From: Blastocatellia bacterium
Lineage (GTDB): Bacteria; Acidobacteriota; Blastocatellia; Chloracidobacteriales; JADJPF01
Reading direction: 5' to 3'
Length of the DNA stretch: 64,000 bases
NCBI GenBank assembly: GCA_016713405.1
Contig: JADJPF010000006.1
Location: 186,001-250,000, forward strand
A model generated the notes under the pieces. It was not told the origin of the DNA and did not search any database. It saw nothing but the letters and a program-made list of their open reading frames with translations. The first letter of the stretch is position 1. Each line of letters opens with the position of its first letter. Shown here one piece after another: positions 37,740-46,466 of the stretch. A program made the translations under genes and the position numbers.

Positions 37740-38790
37740 GTGAAACAGATAGCAATTATTCCTGGTGACGGTATTGGGGTTGATGTAACACGTGAAGCAG
37801 TAAAAGTGCTAGAACAAGCCCAAAAAGTTTATGATTTTAAGCTAAAAATGAATCATTTTGATTGGAGCGCAGATAAATACTTAAGCGAAGGTATAAGCCT
37901 CCCTGAAGGCGCGATGGATATGTTTCGCAATGAGTATGATGCTATTTATGTTGGTGCATTTGGTGATCCTCGTGTGCCAGATATGAAACATGCAGCAGAT
38001 ATTCTATTAGGGCTACGTTTTGGGCTAGATTTATATATTAATTTACGCCCTGTTAAACTACTTCATGACAGTTTGACACCATTAAAATCACGTACACAAA
38101 AAGATATTAATTTTATTGTTTTTCGAGAAAATACCGAAGGAATGTACGTTAATATTGGTGGTAATTTTAAGAAAGGGACTCCAGACGAAATTGCTATTCA
38201 AGAGGATATGAACACACGTAAAGGTGTTGAGCGAATAATTGTTGCAGCTTTTGAATATGCTAAAGAACATGGTCGCAAACGTTTAACAATGGCTGATAAA
38301 TCTAATGTTTTGCGCTATGGTCATGACCTTTGGCAAAGAGCTTTTTACAGAAATCGCTACTCGCTATCCAGATATTGAAAGCAATACACAATTTGTTGAT
38401 GCAGTTACTATGTGGATGGTACTTAAGCCAGATCAATATGAAGTGATTGTCACCAATAATATGTTTGGTGATATTATTACTGATTTAGGTGCAGCACTCC
38501 AAGGAGGTTTGGGAATGGCGGCTTCAGGTAATATTCACCCAGGAAAAGTTTCTCTTTTTGAACCTGTGCATGGTAGCGCGCCTAAATATGCTGGAAAAAA
38601 CGTTACAAATCCTATAGGTGCAATTTTAACCGCTGCAATGATGTTAGAGTATGTAGGTCATAACCAGGCAGCTAATGGTATTGAACAAGCTGTTATTAAA
38701 GCCTTAGCAGCAGGAAAAATGACTCGTGATTTAGGTGGAAGTCTTAGCACTACAGAAACCGGAGATGTTATTGCTTCTTTATTGGGATAG
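37740..38790 (+). CDS. Isocitrate/isopropylmalate-type dehydrogenase, +1 frameshift at 38335-38337
   Basis: This NAD(P) enzyme oxidises and decarboxylates a 2-hydroxy acid. The start IAIIPGDGIGVDVTREAV and the substrate-loop region RFGLDLYINLRPVKLL are clear in the first frame, which ends at 38378. The second frame continues ELFTEIATRYPDIES, NNMFGDIITDLGAAL and EPVHGSAPKYAGK to 38790. One extra A in the AAA at 38335-38337 explains the break. Joined length ~350. The pair could be isocitrate, 3-isopropylmalate, homoisocitrate or tartrate dehydrogenase. No leu genes are nearby, so I leave the symbol blank. GTG start with GGAGGG. Confidence 0.85.
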
Positions 38791-38845
38791 TCAAATAGCA
38801 TCATTAGTTATTATTATTTTTTAAGCCATATATTATGTTTTAATA

Positions 38846-38873
38846 TTAGCCCAGTCATTTATGGCTGGGCTAA
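38846..38873. terminator. Hairpin after the dehydrogenase gene
   Basis: A 9-bp stem TTAGCCCAG / CTGGGCTAA with a ten-base loop. No T tract follows, so termination is uncertain. Confidence 0.5.
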
Positions 38874-38905
38874 ATGGCTTAACTAATGGGTTCTAATTTA
38901 GATTT

Positions 38906-39514
38906 ATGTTTTATATTTTATTTATTGCTTTAGCATTAGCATTATTTTTTGTTTTCCGAGGCACTACACAAAAATATCATTCTTGGGAAGTTATTAAAGA
39001 ACGATGGTTTCAAGTAGGGCTAGATAATTCTTTACTTTTTAGTAGCGGCACACCCCAACAAGGTAAAGAGCTAATACGTCTTGATGGTAGTTATAATGGT
39101 TATTTGATTGCGCTAAGTTTACTTAAAGACCAAAAAAGTAATGTTTTAGTAGAAGTTTCTTACCCTGAAGAAATGAGCAATCGTCTAAAGCTTTATCCTA
39201 CAACTACTTTTAGTTCTATTAATAAAATATTAACTAGTACTTCTACAGAACAAGAAACTTTAGAACCAATTACTCAAGAAATAAATAGTCGAACATTAAA
39301 CAAACGTCTTCATCCACAAGTAGTAGAACAACTATCTATTTTAAGACAAGAATATTCTCGTTTAGGGAAATCTTTTGAGCTAACGCCAGAAAAACTACTT
39401 TATCGTCAATCTGGTTTACTTCATGACCCTGTGCTACTTTTCCCTATTGTAGATGAAATGGTAATAACAGTTAACTTACTTAGTGAACATTTGGAATATT
39501 TGCTTGTACAATAA
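38906..39514 (+). CDS. Uncharacterised protein with one N-terminal membrane helix
   Basis: I do not recognise this 202-residue protein. A membrane helix (~2-18) is followed by a soluble part that starts KYHSWEVIKERWFQVG and has a beta-rich section (~50-85), a helix-rich middle and an ending with repeated hydrophobic helices. It is single, flanked by a hairpin on the left and a terminator on the right. Confidence 0.6.
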   Translation: MFYILFIALALALFFVFRGTTQKYHSWEVIKERWFQVGLDNSLLFSSGTPQQGKELIRLDGSYNGYLIALSLLKDQKSNVLVEVSYPEEMSNRLKLYPTTTFSSINKILTSTSTEQETLEPITQEINSRTLNKRLHPQVVEQLSILRQEYSRLGKSFELTPEKLLYRQSGLLHDPVLLFPIVDEMVITVNLLSEHLEYLLVQ

Positions 39515-39535
39515 AACTAAATTAACTACCAAAAT

Positions 39536-39566
39536 AAAAAGGAGATACAAAAGTATCTCCTTTTTT
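39536..39566. terminator. Bidirectional terminator
   Basis: An 8-bp stem GGAGATAC / GTATCTCC with AAAA loop, preceded by A5 and followed by T6, between convergent genes. Confidence 0.92.
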
Positions 39567-39597
39567 AATTTCACTAATAAAAATTCTTAACTATTTA

Positions 39598-42500
39598 CTA
39601 GAAGTTATAACGGGCAACGATTTGGACAATTCTAGAAGTAGCAGCAGTGGTAGAAATACCAAATTGGGCTACACCTAAAATAGTTCCAGGATTGCCTAAG
39701 TTAACCCGGTTAAAAAGGTTAAAGAAATCTGCACGAATTAAGAATTTATTTCTTTCTTTAACACTAAAGGCTTTGGTGACAGAAAAATCAAATTGGTTAA
39801 AGCCTGGGCCAACAAATGAACCGCGTGGAACATCGCCAGGATTACCATCTAGCAATGACAAGGAAGCAGGCAAGAACAAGGTAGAATCTGGGCCTGTTTG
39901 TAGTCGTGGGTTAATACCAGGAGCAGGTGCTTGGCCAGGTTGACCATTAGCAAATCTAGCACGTGCGCTTAAACCAGTTCCTTGAGTATCTAAACCATTA
40001 TAGAAAATACCAAAGGCATTACCTGTTTGAGCTTGGAAAATACCAGATACTGAAACACCACTAACAAATTGGTTTAATACTTTATTAGAAGACTTAAATG
40101 GGAAGTCATAAATAAAGTTCATAACAAATCGGCTACGAACGTCATTACCTGATTCACCGCGTTCTGCTGCTTGACCACCAGCAAAACCAGAAGAGTCACG
40201 AGGTAAGGAACGGTTGCCATCACTAGGAACTAATGGATCTGTAGCATTATCAATAGCATGGCTATAAGTATAAGCACCTTGGAATTGACCTGTACCAAAT
40301 CTACCATCGGTTAAAGTCTTAGTTACTCTAACAGTTAAAGCGTGATATGTAGAAAAAGCATCTGCTAAGTTTACAAAAGCAATGTTAAAGGCTGTATTTA
40401 ATGAGCCTCTTAAGAAGTTTTGACGTAAACTTTGGCTAATAGGATTATTACTTCCTGTAAGGGCATTAACGCGTCTTACACTAGTTCTATTTCCATCTAC
40501 AACATTTAAGAGGTTAGTAGCTTTAGCACCAACATAATCAACTTCAACAATTAAATTACGGAAAAGTTCTTGTTGAATACCAAAATTAAAGTTTTGTGAG
40601 TAAAGATTTTTAAAATCATCTCTAAAGCTATTATTTGGTCTGCCATCTTTTCCTTTAGTTGGGAAAATTACAGGAACAAGTTCATCACCATTCATTACAA
40701 TAGGAGTAGAAACAATACTTGGTACACGGGGAACATTTTCAATTAAAGCTTCATTAAAGTCTCTTGTTGCAGGGAAGTCAATAAAGGCAATTTCAAATGG
40801 TGGATTACCACGAGCATTAGTAAAGAGATTACCAAATACGCGGTCATAGAAAATACCATAGCCACCACGAATAGAGGTTTTACCCTTCTTAAATGGATCC
40901 CAAGCAAAACCAACACGTGGGCCAAAGTTATTATAGTCATTGCTATAAAGAGGGATACTTGGATTTGGGGAATTTTTACCTACAGCACTAAACAAGAAAC
41001 CACCTTTAGGTTGAACTCCGCTAGGGTCTTGACCAAGTAAACTGGTTAAAAGTCCATTGACTTCATAAGGTACGCCTTTATATTCATAGCGAACACCATA
41101 ATTCAAGGTAAAGTTTGATAATATTCTCCAAGTATCTTGTACATAGAAATCAATTTCACGGACACGGAAACCACGGAAATTATTATCTGTACGTGCGCCG
41201 CTTAAATCAAAAAATTGTGTTTGTTGTTGGAAAGCAACTAAACCATAGAGTGTAGAAGCAAAATTGTTAAATGTACCACCATTACCAGCAGCCGGAATTG
41301 GAGTACCGTTAGCATCTGCAATAATTGGGAAGCCAAAAGTAGTTGGAAGTGCAAAACTAACAAATTCTGAACGACCAAAGTTTGTATCACTATTAGAGTA
41401 GACAAAACGGCTTTCAATACCAAACTTAAAGGCATGTTTTCCACGATTATAGGAAACGTTATCAGCAATAGTAGTTGTACCTGTAAAACGAGTTTGTGTA
41501 TCAAACCCACCTAAGCCTGTAATACCACCAAAGCCTAAGTTTAATACTTGACCATTACGAGTACCAAAAGGTTGGAAATTAGTTGGTGCGCCAACAGCTT
41601 GGAAAGCAGCACGAACCATATCATCTAACTTAACAGAGTTACCACCACTACCAGGGCCGCTAAATGGAGCATTAACACGGTTGCCACCAAACTTAAATTC
41701 ATTGATTAAATTTGGGGTAATAACAGAGGTAAAAGCAATAGCAGCAAGTTGAGTACGTTGTAATGTATTACCTTCATCTTCTGTTCCGGGGAAGGTTGGG
41801 CCACCTAATGGGCCATCAAAGCGAGTAAATCCATAACGTACAGAAATACGATTTCTATCAGAAAGTTGATAGTCAACACGGGTTGTAACGTCTTGTTGTC
41901 GTTGTTCTGCTGTGAAGTTAAAACTAAACGCATCAAGTGTTCCTGGGAATGGGGATCTTAATGGGTCATTACCTAAAGGATAAATTTGATTAAATATTTG
42001 TTGAACAACTGGGCTAAAGGTAAAGCCATTAGGATTATTTACACCATTAGGACGAATATCTAAACGACCAAAAGGAGTATTTTCTAAAATACCCATTCTA
42101 GCAGTTGCTGAAGGAACAACGCGGACTTGACGAGAACCTATATCAAAGATATCTGCTTCAGAGTTAACAAAGAAGAAAAGTTTATTTTTAATAATTGGGC
42201 CGCCAAAAGTACCACCAAATTGATAACGGCTTAATTCGCGCTTTTCTTCCATATCAAAGAAGTTACGTGCGGCTAAAGAATCGTCTCGGTTATAAAGGTA
42301 TGCTCCTCCATGATACTCATTTGTACCACTACGGGTAGCAACATTGATGATAGCACCTGTATTACGACCAAATTCAGCATTATAGTTATTAGTAATAACA
42401 CGAAATTCTTGTGTAGCGTCAATGCTAGGTGTAGTAACACCGCCTGGGATACCTGGGACTTCTGTATCATTGTTATCAACACCATCTACTTGGAAGTTGT

Positions 42501-43062
42501 TATTACGTTCTCGTGAACCATTAACAGAAAAACCACCTAATCCAGAGTTAGCTGGTAGTACGCCTGGGGCAAGTAAAATCAAAGCATTAGGGTCACGTGA
42601 TAATAATGGTAATTGTAAAATTTTCTTATTATCAATTAGAGTGGATAACTGTTGGTCAGTAGTGTTGATTTGTGTGACAGCATCACCAGCATTAACATCT
42701 ATTACAATGTTATCTGTGCCTGGTTGTACATTGATATTTGCACTAGTCACAAATGATACAGATACTTGAATATTAGCTGCCGTAGCATTACTAAATCCAG
42801 CAGCAGTTACTGTAACATTATAAATGCCTGGGTCAAGGCTAGGTACATTATAAGTACCATCTTCACTAGTAGTAACAGTGCGTTTTATACCTGTTTTAGT
42901 ATTTTCAACTTCAACTGTTGCACCTGCAACAACCGCTCCTGTCGGGTCTTGAACTACCCCTGCAACACCTCCCGTAGAAGATTGAGCATAAGACAAGCTA
43001 GTCATACCCATTAATAGCATTAGTGCAGTTTTACCTGTTAATTTTGATAGCTTTTTAAACAT
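39598..43062 (-). CDS. Oar-like TonB-dependent outer membrane receptor with carboxypeptidase-regulatory domain
   Basis: This 1154-residue protein has a signal peptide (~1-26, ending SYAQ), an Ig-like carboxypeptidase-regulatory domain (~29-112; GTYNVPSLDPGIYNVTVTAAGF), a plug domain (~140-250; GGFSVNGSRERNNNFQVDGVD, NNYNAEFGRNTGAIINVATR) and a long 22-strand barrel ending in Phe (IVARYNF), the outer-membrane targeting signal. Such receptors are expanded in Acidobacteria and take up large nutrients or act in surface functions. The ligand is unknown. No partner SusD-type gene is adjacent. It is single. Confidence 0.92.
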   Translation of the reverse strand: MFKKLSKLTGKTALMLLMGMTSLSYAQSSTGGVAGVVQDPTGAVVAGATVEVENTKTGIKRTVTTSEDGTYNVPSLDPGIYNVTVTAAGFSNATAANIQVSVSFVTSANINVQPGTDNIVIDVNAGDAVTQINTTDQQLSTLIDNKKILQLPLLSRDPNALILLAPGVLPANSGLGGFSVNGSRERNNNFQVDGVDNNDTEVPGIPGGVTTPSIDATQEFRVITNNYNAEFGRNTGAIINVATRSGTNEYHGGAYLYNRDDSLAARNFFDMEEKRELSRYQFGGTFGGPIIKNKLFFFVNSEADIFDIGSRQVRVVPSATARMGILENTPFGRLDIRPNGVNNPNGFTFSPVVQQIFNQIYPLGNDPLRSPFPGTLDAFSFNFTAEQRQQDVTTRVDYQLSDRNRISVRYGFTRFDGPLGGPTFPGTEDEGNTLQRTQLAAIAFTSVITPNLINEFKFGGNRVNAPFSGPGSGGNSVKLDDMVRAAFQAVGAPTNFQPFGTRNGQVLNLGFGGITGLGGFDTQTRFTGTTTIADNVSYNRGKHAFKFGIESRFVYSNSDTNFGRSEFVSFALPTTFGFPIIADANGTPIPAAGNGGTFNNFASTLYGLVAFQQQTQFFDLSGARTDNNFRGFRVREIDFYVQDTWRILSNFTLNYGVRYEYKGVPYEVNGLLTSLLGQDPSGVQPKGGFLFSAVGKNSPNPSIPLYSNDYNNFGPRVGFAWDPFKKGKTSIRGGYGIFYDRVFGNLFTNARGNPPFEIAFIDFPATRDFNEALIENVPRVPSIVSTPIVMNGDELVPVIFPTKGKDGRPNNSFRDDFKNLYSQNFNFGIQQELFRNLIVEVDYVGAKATNLLNVVDGNRTSVRRVNALTGSNNPISQSLRQNFLRGSLNTAFNIAFVNLADAFSTYHALTVRVTKTLTDGRFGTGQFQGAYTYSHAIDNATDPLVPSDGNRSLPRDSSGFAGGQAAERGESGNDVRSRFVMNFIYDFPFKSSNKVLNQFVSGVSVSGIFQAQTGNAFGIFYNGLDTQGTGLSARARFANGQPGQAPAPGINPRLQTGPDSTLFLPASLSLLDGNPGDVPRGSFVGPGFNQFDFSVTKAFSVKERNKFLIRADFFNLFNRVNLGNPGTILGVAQFGISTTAATSRIVQIVARYNF

Positions 43063-43402
43063 CTCTCCTCCTATAAATTTATCTACTTATAACTTTAGGA
43101 ATAATTTTTAACTTACTTATTTGTATAACTGTTGCTCTTTATTAAGTCGCCGTGTGACGGCAAAACCTGTTTAAAATTTATTAGAAATTATGATTGATTA
43201 ATTTTAGTAAGTTTATGAGTTTATCTTACGCAACTAGAATGCCAACCACAATTATTTTTACTAATAGGTATTATTTTATTGTTAATAAATAAGTTAGTTT
43301 AACATTACTTACTACTATTAAATTTAGTTCAATGCTTTTCCAAACAAAAAAATGGATTTAAACAATTGAAAAAATGGATTTAAAGGTTTTTAGTAAGGTA
43401 AA
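43063..43402. other. Upstream region of the TonB receptor gene
   Basis: Non-coding and AT-rich. It holds a short hairpin GCCGT-GTG-ACGGC at 43149-43161, probably within the receptor gene's leader, and a 16-bp direct repeat (AAAAAATGGATTTAAA at 43347-43362 and 43369-43384). I see no riboswitch family I can name. Confidence 0.45.
43347..43384. repeat. Direct repeat, two 16-bp copies at 22-bp spacing
   Basis: AAAAAATGGATTTAAA is found twice with a six-base gap (CAATTG). Spacing of about two helical turns would suit a dimeric regulator of the receptor gene, but no regulator is known. Confidence 0.55.
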
Positions 43403-43438
43403 AAGGCGCATATAGTTTGTTTAATTATTATGCGCCTT
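43403..43438 (-). terminator. Terminator of sucC
   Basis: A 10-bp stem AAGGCGCATA / TATGCGCCTT, read on the minus strand, is followed by TTTTTACC. It lies ~32 bp past the sucC stop. Confidence 0.85.
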
Positions 43439-43470
43439 ATCTAGTGCGTAAAATTATAAGTTAGTTGGCA

Positions 43471-44628
43471 CTATTGAGCAAGCGCAACTACTTTTTCTGC
43501 GGCATCTTTCATACCTGTAGCAGTAGTAAAGTTAAGGCCTGAGTTTGCAAGCAGTTCACGTGCTGCTTCAACATTTGTTCCTTCAAGACGAACTACTATT
43601 GGAATTTTAATTCCAATGTTTTTAGCTGCTTCAATCACACCAGCAGCAACCATATCACAACGAACAATTCCACCAAAAATATTGATTAATACTGCTTTAA
43701 CTTTTTCATCTGCAAGTAAAATACGAAAAGCATTTTCTACCCTAGCTTGAGATGCTCCACCGCCTACATCTAAAAAGTTAGCAGGTTCACCGCCTGCAAG
43801 CTTGATAATATCCATAGTAGCCATTGCTAGCCCTGCACCATTAACCATACAACCTATTGTGCCATCAAGCTTTATATAGTTTAGGTCAAACTTTGAGGCT
43901 TCTATCTCTAATGGTTCTTCTTCGTTAAGATCCCGTAATTCATTAAAAGTTTTATGACGAAATAGCGCGTTATCATCAAAGTTTACTTTTGCATCCAAGG
44001 CATAAAGCTCGCTATCTTCAGTTAGCAAAAATGGGTTTATTTCTAATAATGAAGCGTCCATATCAATAAAAGCTTGATAAAGTGCAAGAAAAAACTTAGT
44101 AGCATTAGAAATTAATTCTGCTGGAAGTCCTAAACCAAAAGCTAATTTACGCCCTTGAAAGGCTTGCATCCCTACTAATGGGTCAATATATTCCTTTAAG
44201 ATTGCTTCTGGATTATGTGCTGCAACTTCTTCTATATCCATACCCCCAGCGGCAGAAGCCATAAAAACTACTCTAGAGCTAACACGGTCAACTAATAAGC
44301 TTAAGTAAAACTCCTTTTTAATCTTTAAGCCTTCCTCAATCAAAAGTGTTTGTACTTCTCGACCTTCTGGGCCAGTCTGATGTGTAATTAACTGCATACC
44401 TAATATTTGACTAGCTAAAGTTTCTACTTGTTCCAAACTATGGCCTAACTTTACACCTCCGCCTTTACCACGTCCGCCAGCGTGAATTTGGGCTTTTACT
44501 ACGGCTGGAACACCTAATTTTTCAGCAGCAGCGCGAGCATCTGAGGCAGTACGTACCATTTCTCCACGAGGTATTTTTACACCATATTTGGCTAACAATG
44601 CTTTTGCTTGGTATTCATGAATCTTCAT
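43471..44628 (-). CDS. sucC: Succinyl-CoA synthetase beta subunit (ADP/GDP-forming)
   Basis: This 385-residue ATP-grasp subunit of the TCA-cycle enzyme starts MKIHEYQAKALLAKYGV, with the nucleotide loop HAGGRGKGGGVKLG (~47-60) and the C-terminal NIFGGIVRCDMVA that contacts the alpha subunit. GGGASQARVENAF is the expected middle motif. The length is normal. The alpha gene sucD, usually directly downstream, is absent here: only a terminator and the TonB receptor follow. Confidence 0.96.
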   Translation of the reverse strand: MKIHEYQAKALLAKYGVKIPRGEMVRTASDARAAAEKLGVPAVVKAQIHAGGRGKGGGVKLGHSLEQVETLASQILGMQLITHQTGPEGREVQTLLIEEGLKIKKEFYLSLLVDRVSSRVVFMASAAGGMDIEEVAAHNPEAILKEYIDPLVGMQAFQGRKLAFGLGLPAELISNATKFFLALYQAFIDMDASLLEINPFLLTEDSELYALDAKVNFDDNALFRHKTFNELRDLNEEEPLEIEASKFDLNYIKLDGTIGCMVNGAGLAMATMDIIKLAGGEPANFLDVGGGASQARVENAFRILLADEKVKAVLINIFGGIVRCDMVAAGVIEAAKNIGIKIPIVVRLEGTNVEAARELLANSGLNFTTATGMKDAAEKVVALAQ

Positions 44629-44988
44629 TAATCAAAAACCCCTTATAAAATTTTAGAAAAAGAATATTTTATTTATTTAAGTTTGACTTCTATTTGGTAG
44701 GTGACAACAAGTTTATGTCCAAAAGGCAAAAGTAAGTCAAGCAAGCGGAAATGTCAAGCCTTAAAACTCAATAGCATTTGACAAGTGTTAGTGGATCTTT
44801 TTATCTTGCCAAGATACAATGTGCCTACCTATTGGGTTAATATTGCTTAATAATCTATTAAATTTTAAGCATTTTAATGGCTGACAATTTTTTGTAATTT
44901 GCTAGACTAATCAAAATATAAATTAATAATTTTATAGGTATTATACTAAACTAAAACTATTTAACTATCCTACATAAGGAGTTTTTGC
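44629..44988. other. Divergent intergenic region between sucC and the DinB-like gene
   Basis: About 360 AT-rich bases. One TTGACA at 44778-44783 on the plus strand has only a weak -10 partner. Nothing else recognisable. Confidence 0.4.
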
Positions 44989-45468
44989 ATGGATGCGACT
45001 GAGCGCAAAGAGATAGTAGAGCGTTTTCGTTCTGCCCCAGGAAAATTAGAACGCAGTATTGATGGTTTGGGAGAGTATCAATTAGAGTTTCGTCCTGCGC
45101 CAGGAAAATGGAATATCCGAGAAATAGCTATTCATCTTTGTGATAGTGAAATAGTTGCGGCTCATCGCATTCGTAGGGTTTTAGCAGAAAACGATGCTAG
45201 GCTAACTAGCTATGACCAAGACCTTTGGGCTAGTAATCTTAAATATGGTAAACGTAATCTAAATAATGGTGTAGAACTATTTAGACTACTACGTAAATCT
45301 ACCTCAGAATTATTTGAAGACCTAACAGAAGCCGACTGGGAGCGAACAGGTATACATGATGAACATGGCAAAATGACATTACTTGACCTAGTACGTCTTT
45401 ATGCTGAACATTGTGAAAATCATGTTGCGCAAATTCGCCAAATTCGTCTTGAACTAAGCAAGCAGTAA
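44989..45468 (+). CDS. DinB-like metal-binding four-helix protein
   Basis: This 159-residue DinB/YfiT-type protein has the three His ligands in the usual places: WNIREIAIHLCDSE (~48) and AEHCENHVAQI (~144 and ~148). Members include bacillithiol- or mycothiol-dependent transferases and many of unknown function. AAGGAG precedes the ATG. It is a single gene with 137 bp before the next one. Confidence 0.85.
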   Translation: MDATERKEIVERFRSAPGKLERSIDGLGEYQLEFRPAPGKWNIREIAIHLCDSEIVAAHRIRRVLAENDARLTSYDQDLWASNLKYGKRNLNNGVELFRLLRKSTSELFEDLTEADWERTGIHDEHGKMTLLDLVRLYAEHCENHVAQIRQIRLELSKQ

Positions 45469-45605
45469 ACTTTAAGGCTATTGATTTATAATAATTTACA
45501 AATTGTAGAAATTTAAGTCTATTAGCTACCATCCTATTTTATCATTAATTATTATTACATTATTATTAATATTGATTTCTTAAAATTTATTAACAAGGAA
45601 ATAAG

Positions 45606-46427
45606 ATGAGTACATTAAAAGGTAAAACATTATTTATTACAGGTGCTAGTCGTGGTATCGGGCTAGCAATAGCACTTAGAGCCGCACAAGATGGGGCAAA
45701 CATAGTTATTGCTGCAAAAAGTGCAGAAGAACATCCAAAACTACCAGGAACAATTTATAGTGCAGCAAAAGAAATTGAAGCAGCAGGAGGCCAAGCACTT
45801 CCCTGTTTGGTTGATATTCGTTTTGAAGATCAAATCCAAGCAGCAGTAGAAAAAGCTTTAGCTCAATTTGGTAGTATTGATATTTTAGTAAATAATGCGA
45901 GTGCAATTAGTTTAACTGGTACTTTAGAAACACCTATGAAAAGATTTGACCTAATGCACCAAATCAATGCAAGAGGAACTTTTGCTTGTTCACAAGCTTG
46001 TTTACCACATTTATTAAAAGCTGAAAAGCCCCATATCCTTAATATTTCTCCGCCACTTAGCATGGAAGCACGCTGGTTTGCTGGACATGTTGCCTATACA
46101 ATGGCTAAATTTGGGATGAGTATGTGTGTACTAGGAATGGCTGCTGAGTTTAAAGATCAAGGTGTTGGAATAAATGCACTTTGGCCTAAAACAATTATTG
46201 CTACTGCTGCTGTACTAAATTTATTAGGTGGTAGCGAAGTAGCTAGACAGTCTCGAAAGGCTGATATTATGGCAGATGCCGCCCATCATATTCTTACTCG
46301 TCCAAGCCGTGAATGCACTGGAAATTTCTTTATTGATGAAGAAGTTTTAACTAGTGCAGGTGTTAGAGATTTTGAAAAATATGCTACAACTCCAGGTGTA
46401 GAACCATTGCCAGACTTTTTTGTCTAA
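45606..46427 (+). CDS. Short-chain dehydrogenase/reductase, HSDL2-like
   Basis: This 273-residue SDR has the cofactor motif TGASRGIGLAIA (~12-23), NNAS (~97), the catalytic Ser in LNISPPLS and the catalytic YxxxK in AYTMAKFG. The C-terminal end (FFIDEEVLTSAGV, then EPLPDFFV) and the KSAEEHPKLPGTIYSAA stretch match the subgroup related to human HSDL2. That suggests a role with fatty acyl or steroid-like substrates, which is family knowledge rather than shown. AAGGAA precedes the ATG. Confidence 0.88.
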   Translation: MSTLKGKTLFITGASRGIGLAIALRAAQDGANIVIAAKSAEEHPKLPGTIYSAAKEIEAAGGQALPCLVDIRFEDQIQAAVEKALAQFGSIDILVNNASAISLTGTLETPMKRFDLMHQINARGTFACSQACLPHLLKAEKPHILNISPPLSMEARWFAGHVAYTMAKFGMSMCVLGMAAEFKDQGVGINALWPKTIIATAAVLNLLGGSEVARQSRKADIMADAAHHILTRPSRECTGNFFIDEEVLTSAGVRDFEKYATTPGVEPLPDFFV

Positions 46428-46466
46428 ATCCAAAATTTTTCTATTTCTAAAAAGGTGTAATTTGTA

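Noticed and set aside
42310..43014. Three overlapping plus-strand frames
   Set aside because: They lie antisense to the highly conserved N-terminal and plug domains of the TonB receptor, which explains the lack of stops.
43063..43402. Riboswitch upstream of the TonB receptor
   Set aside because: Only one 5-bp hairpin; no cobalamin or other conserved core could be recognised.
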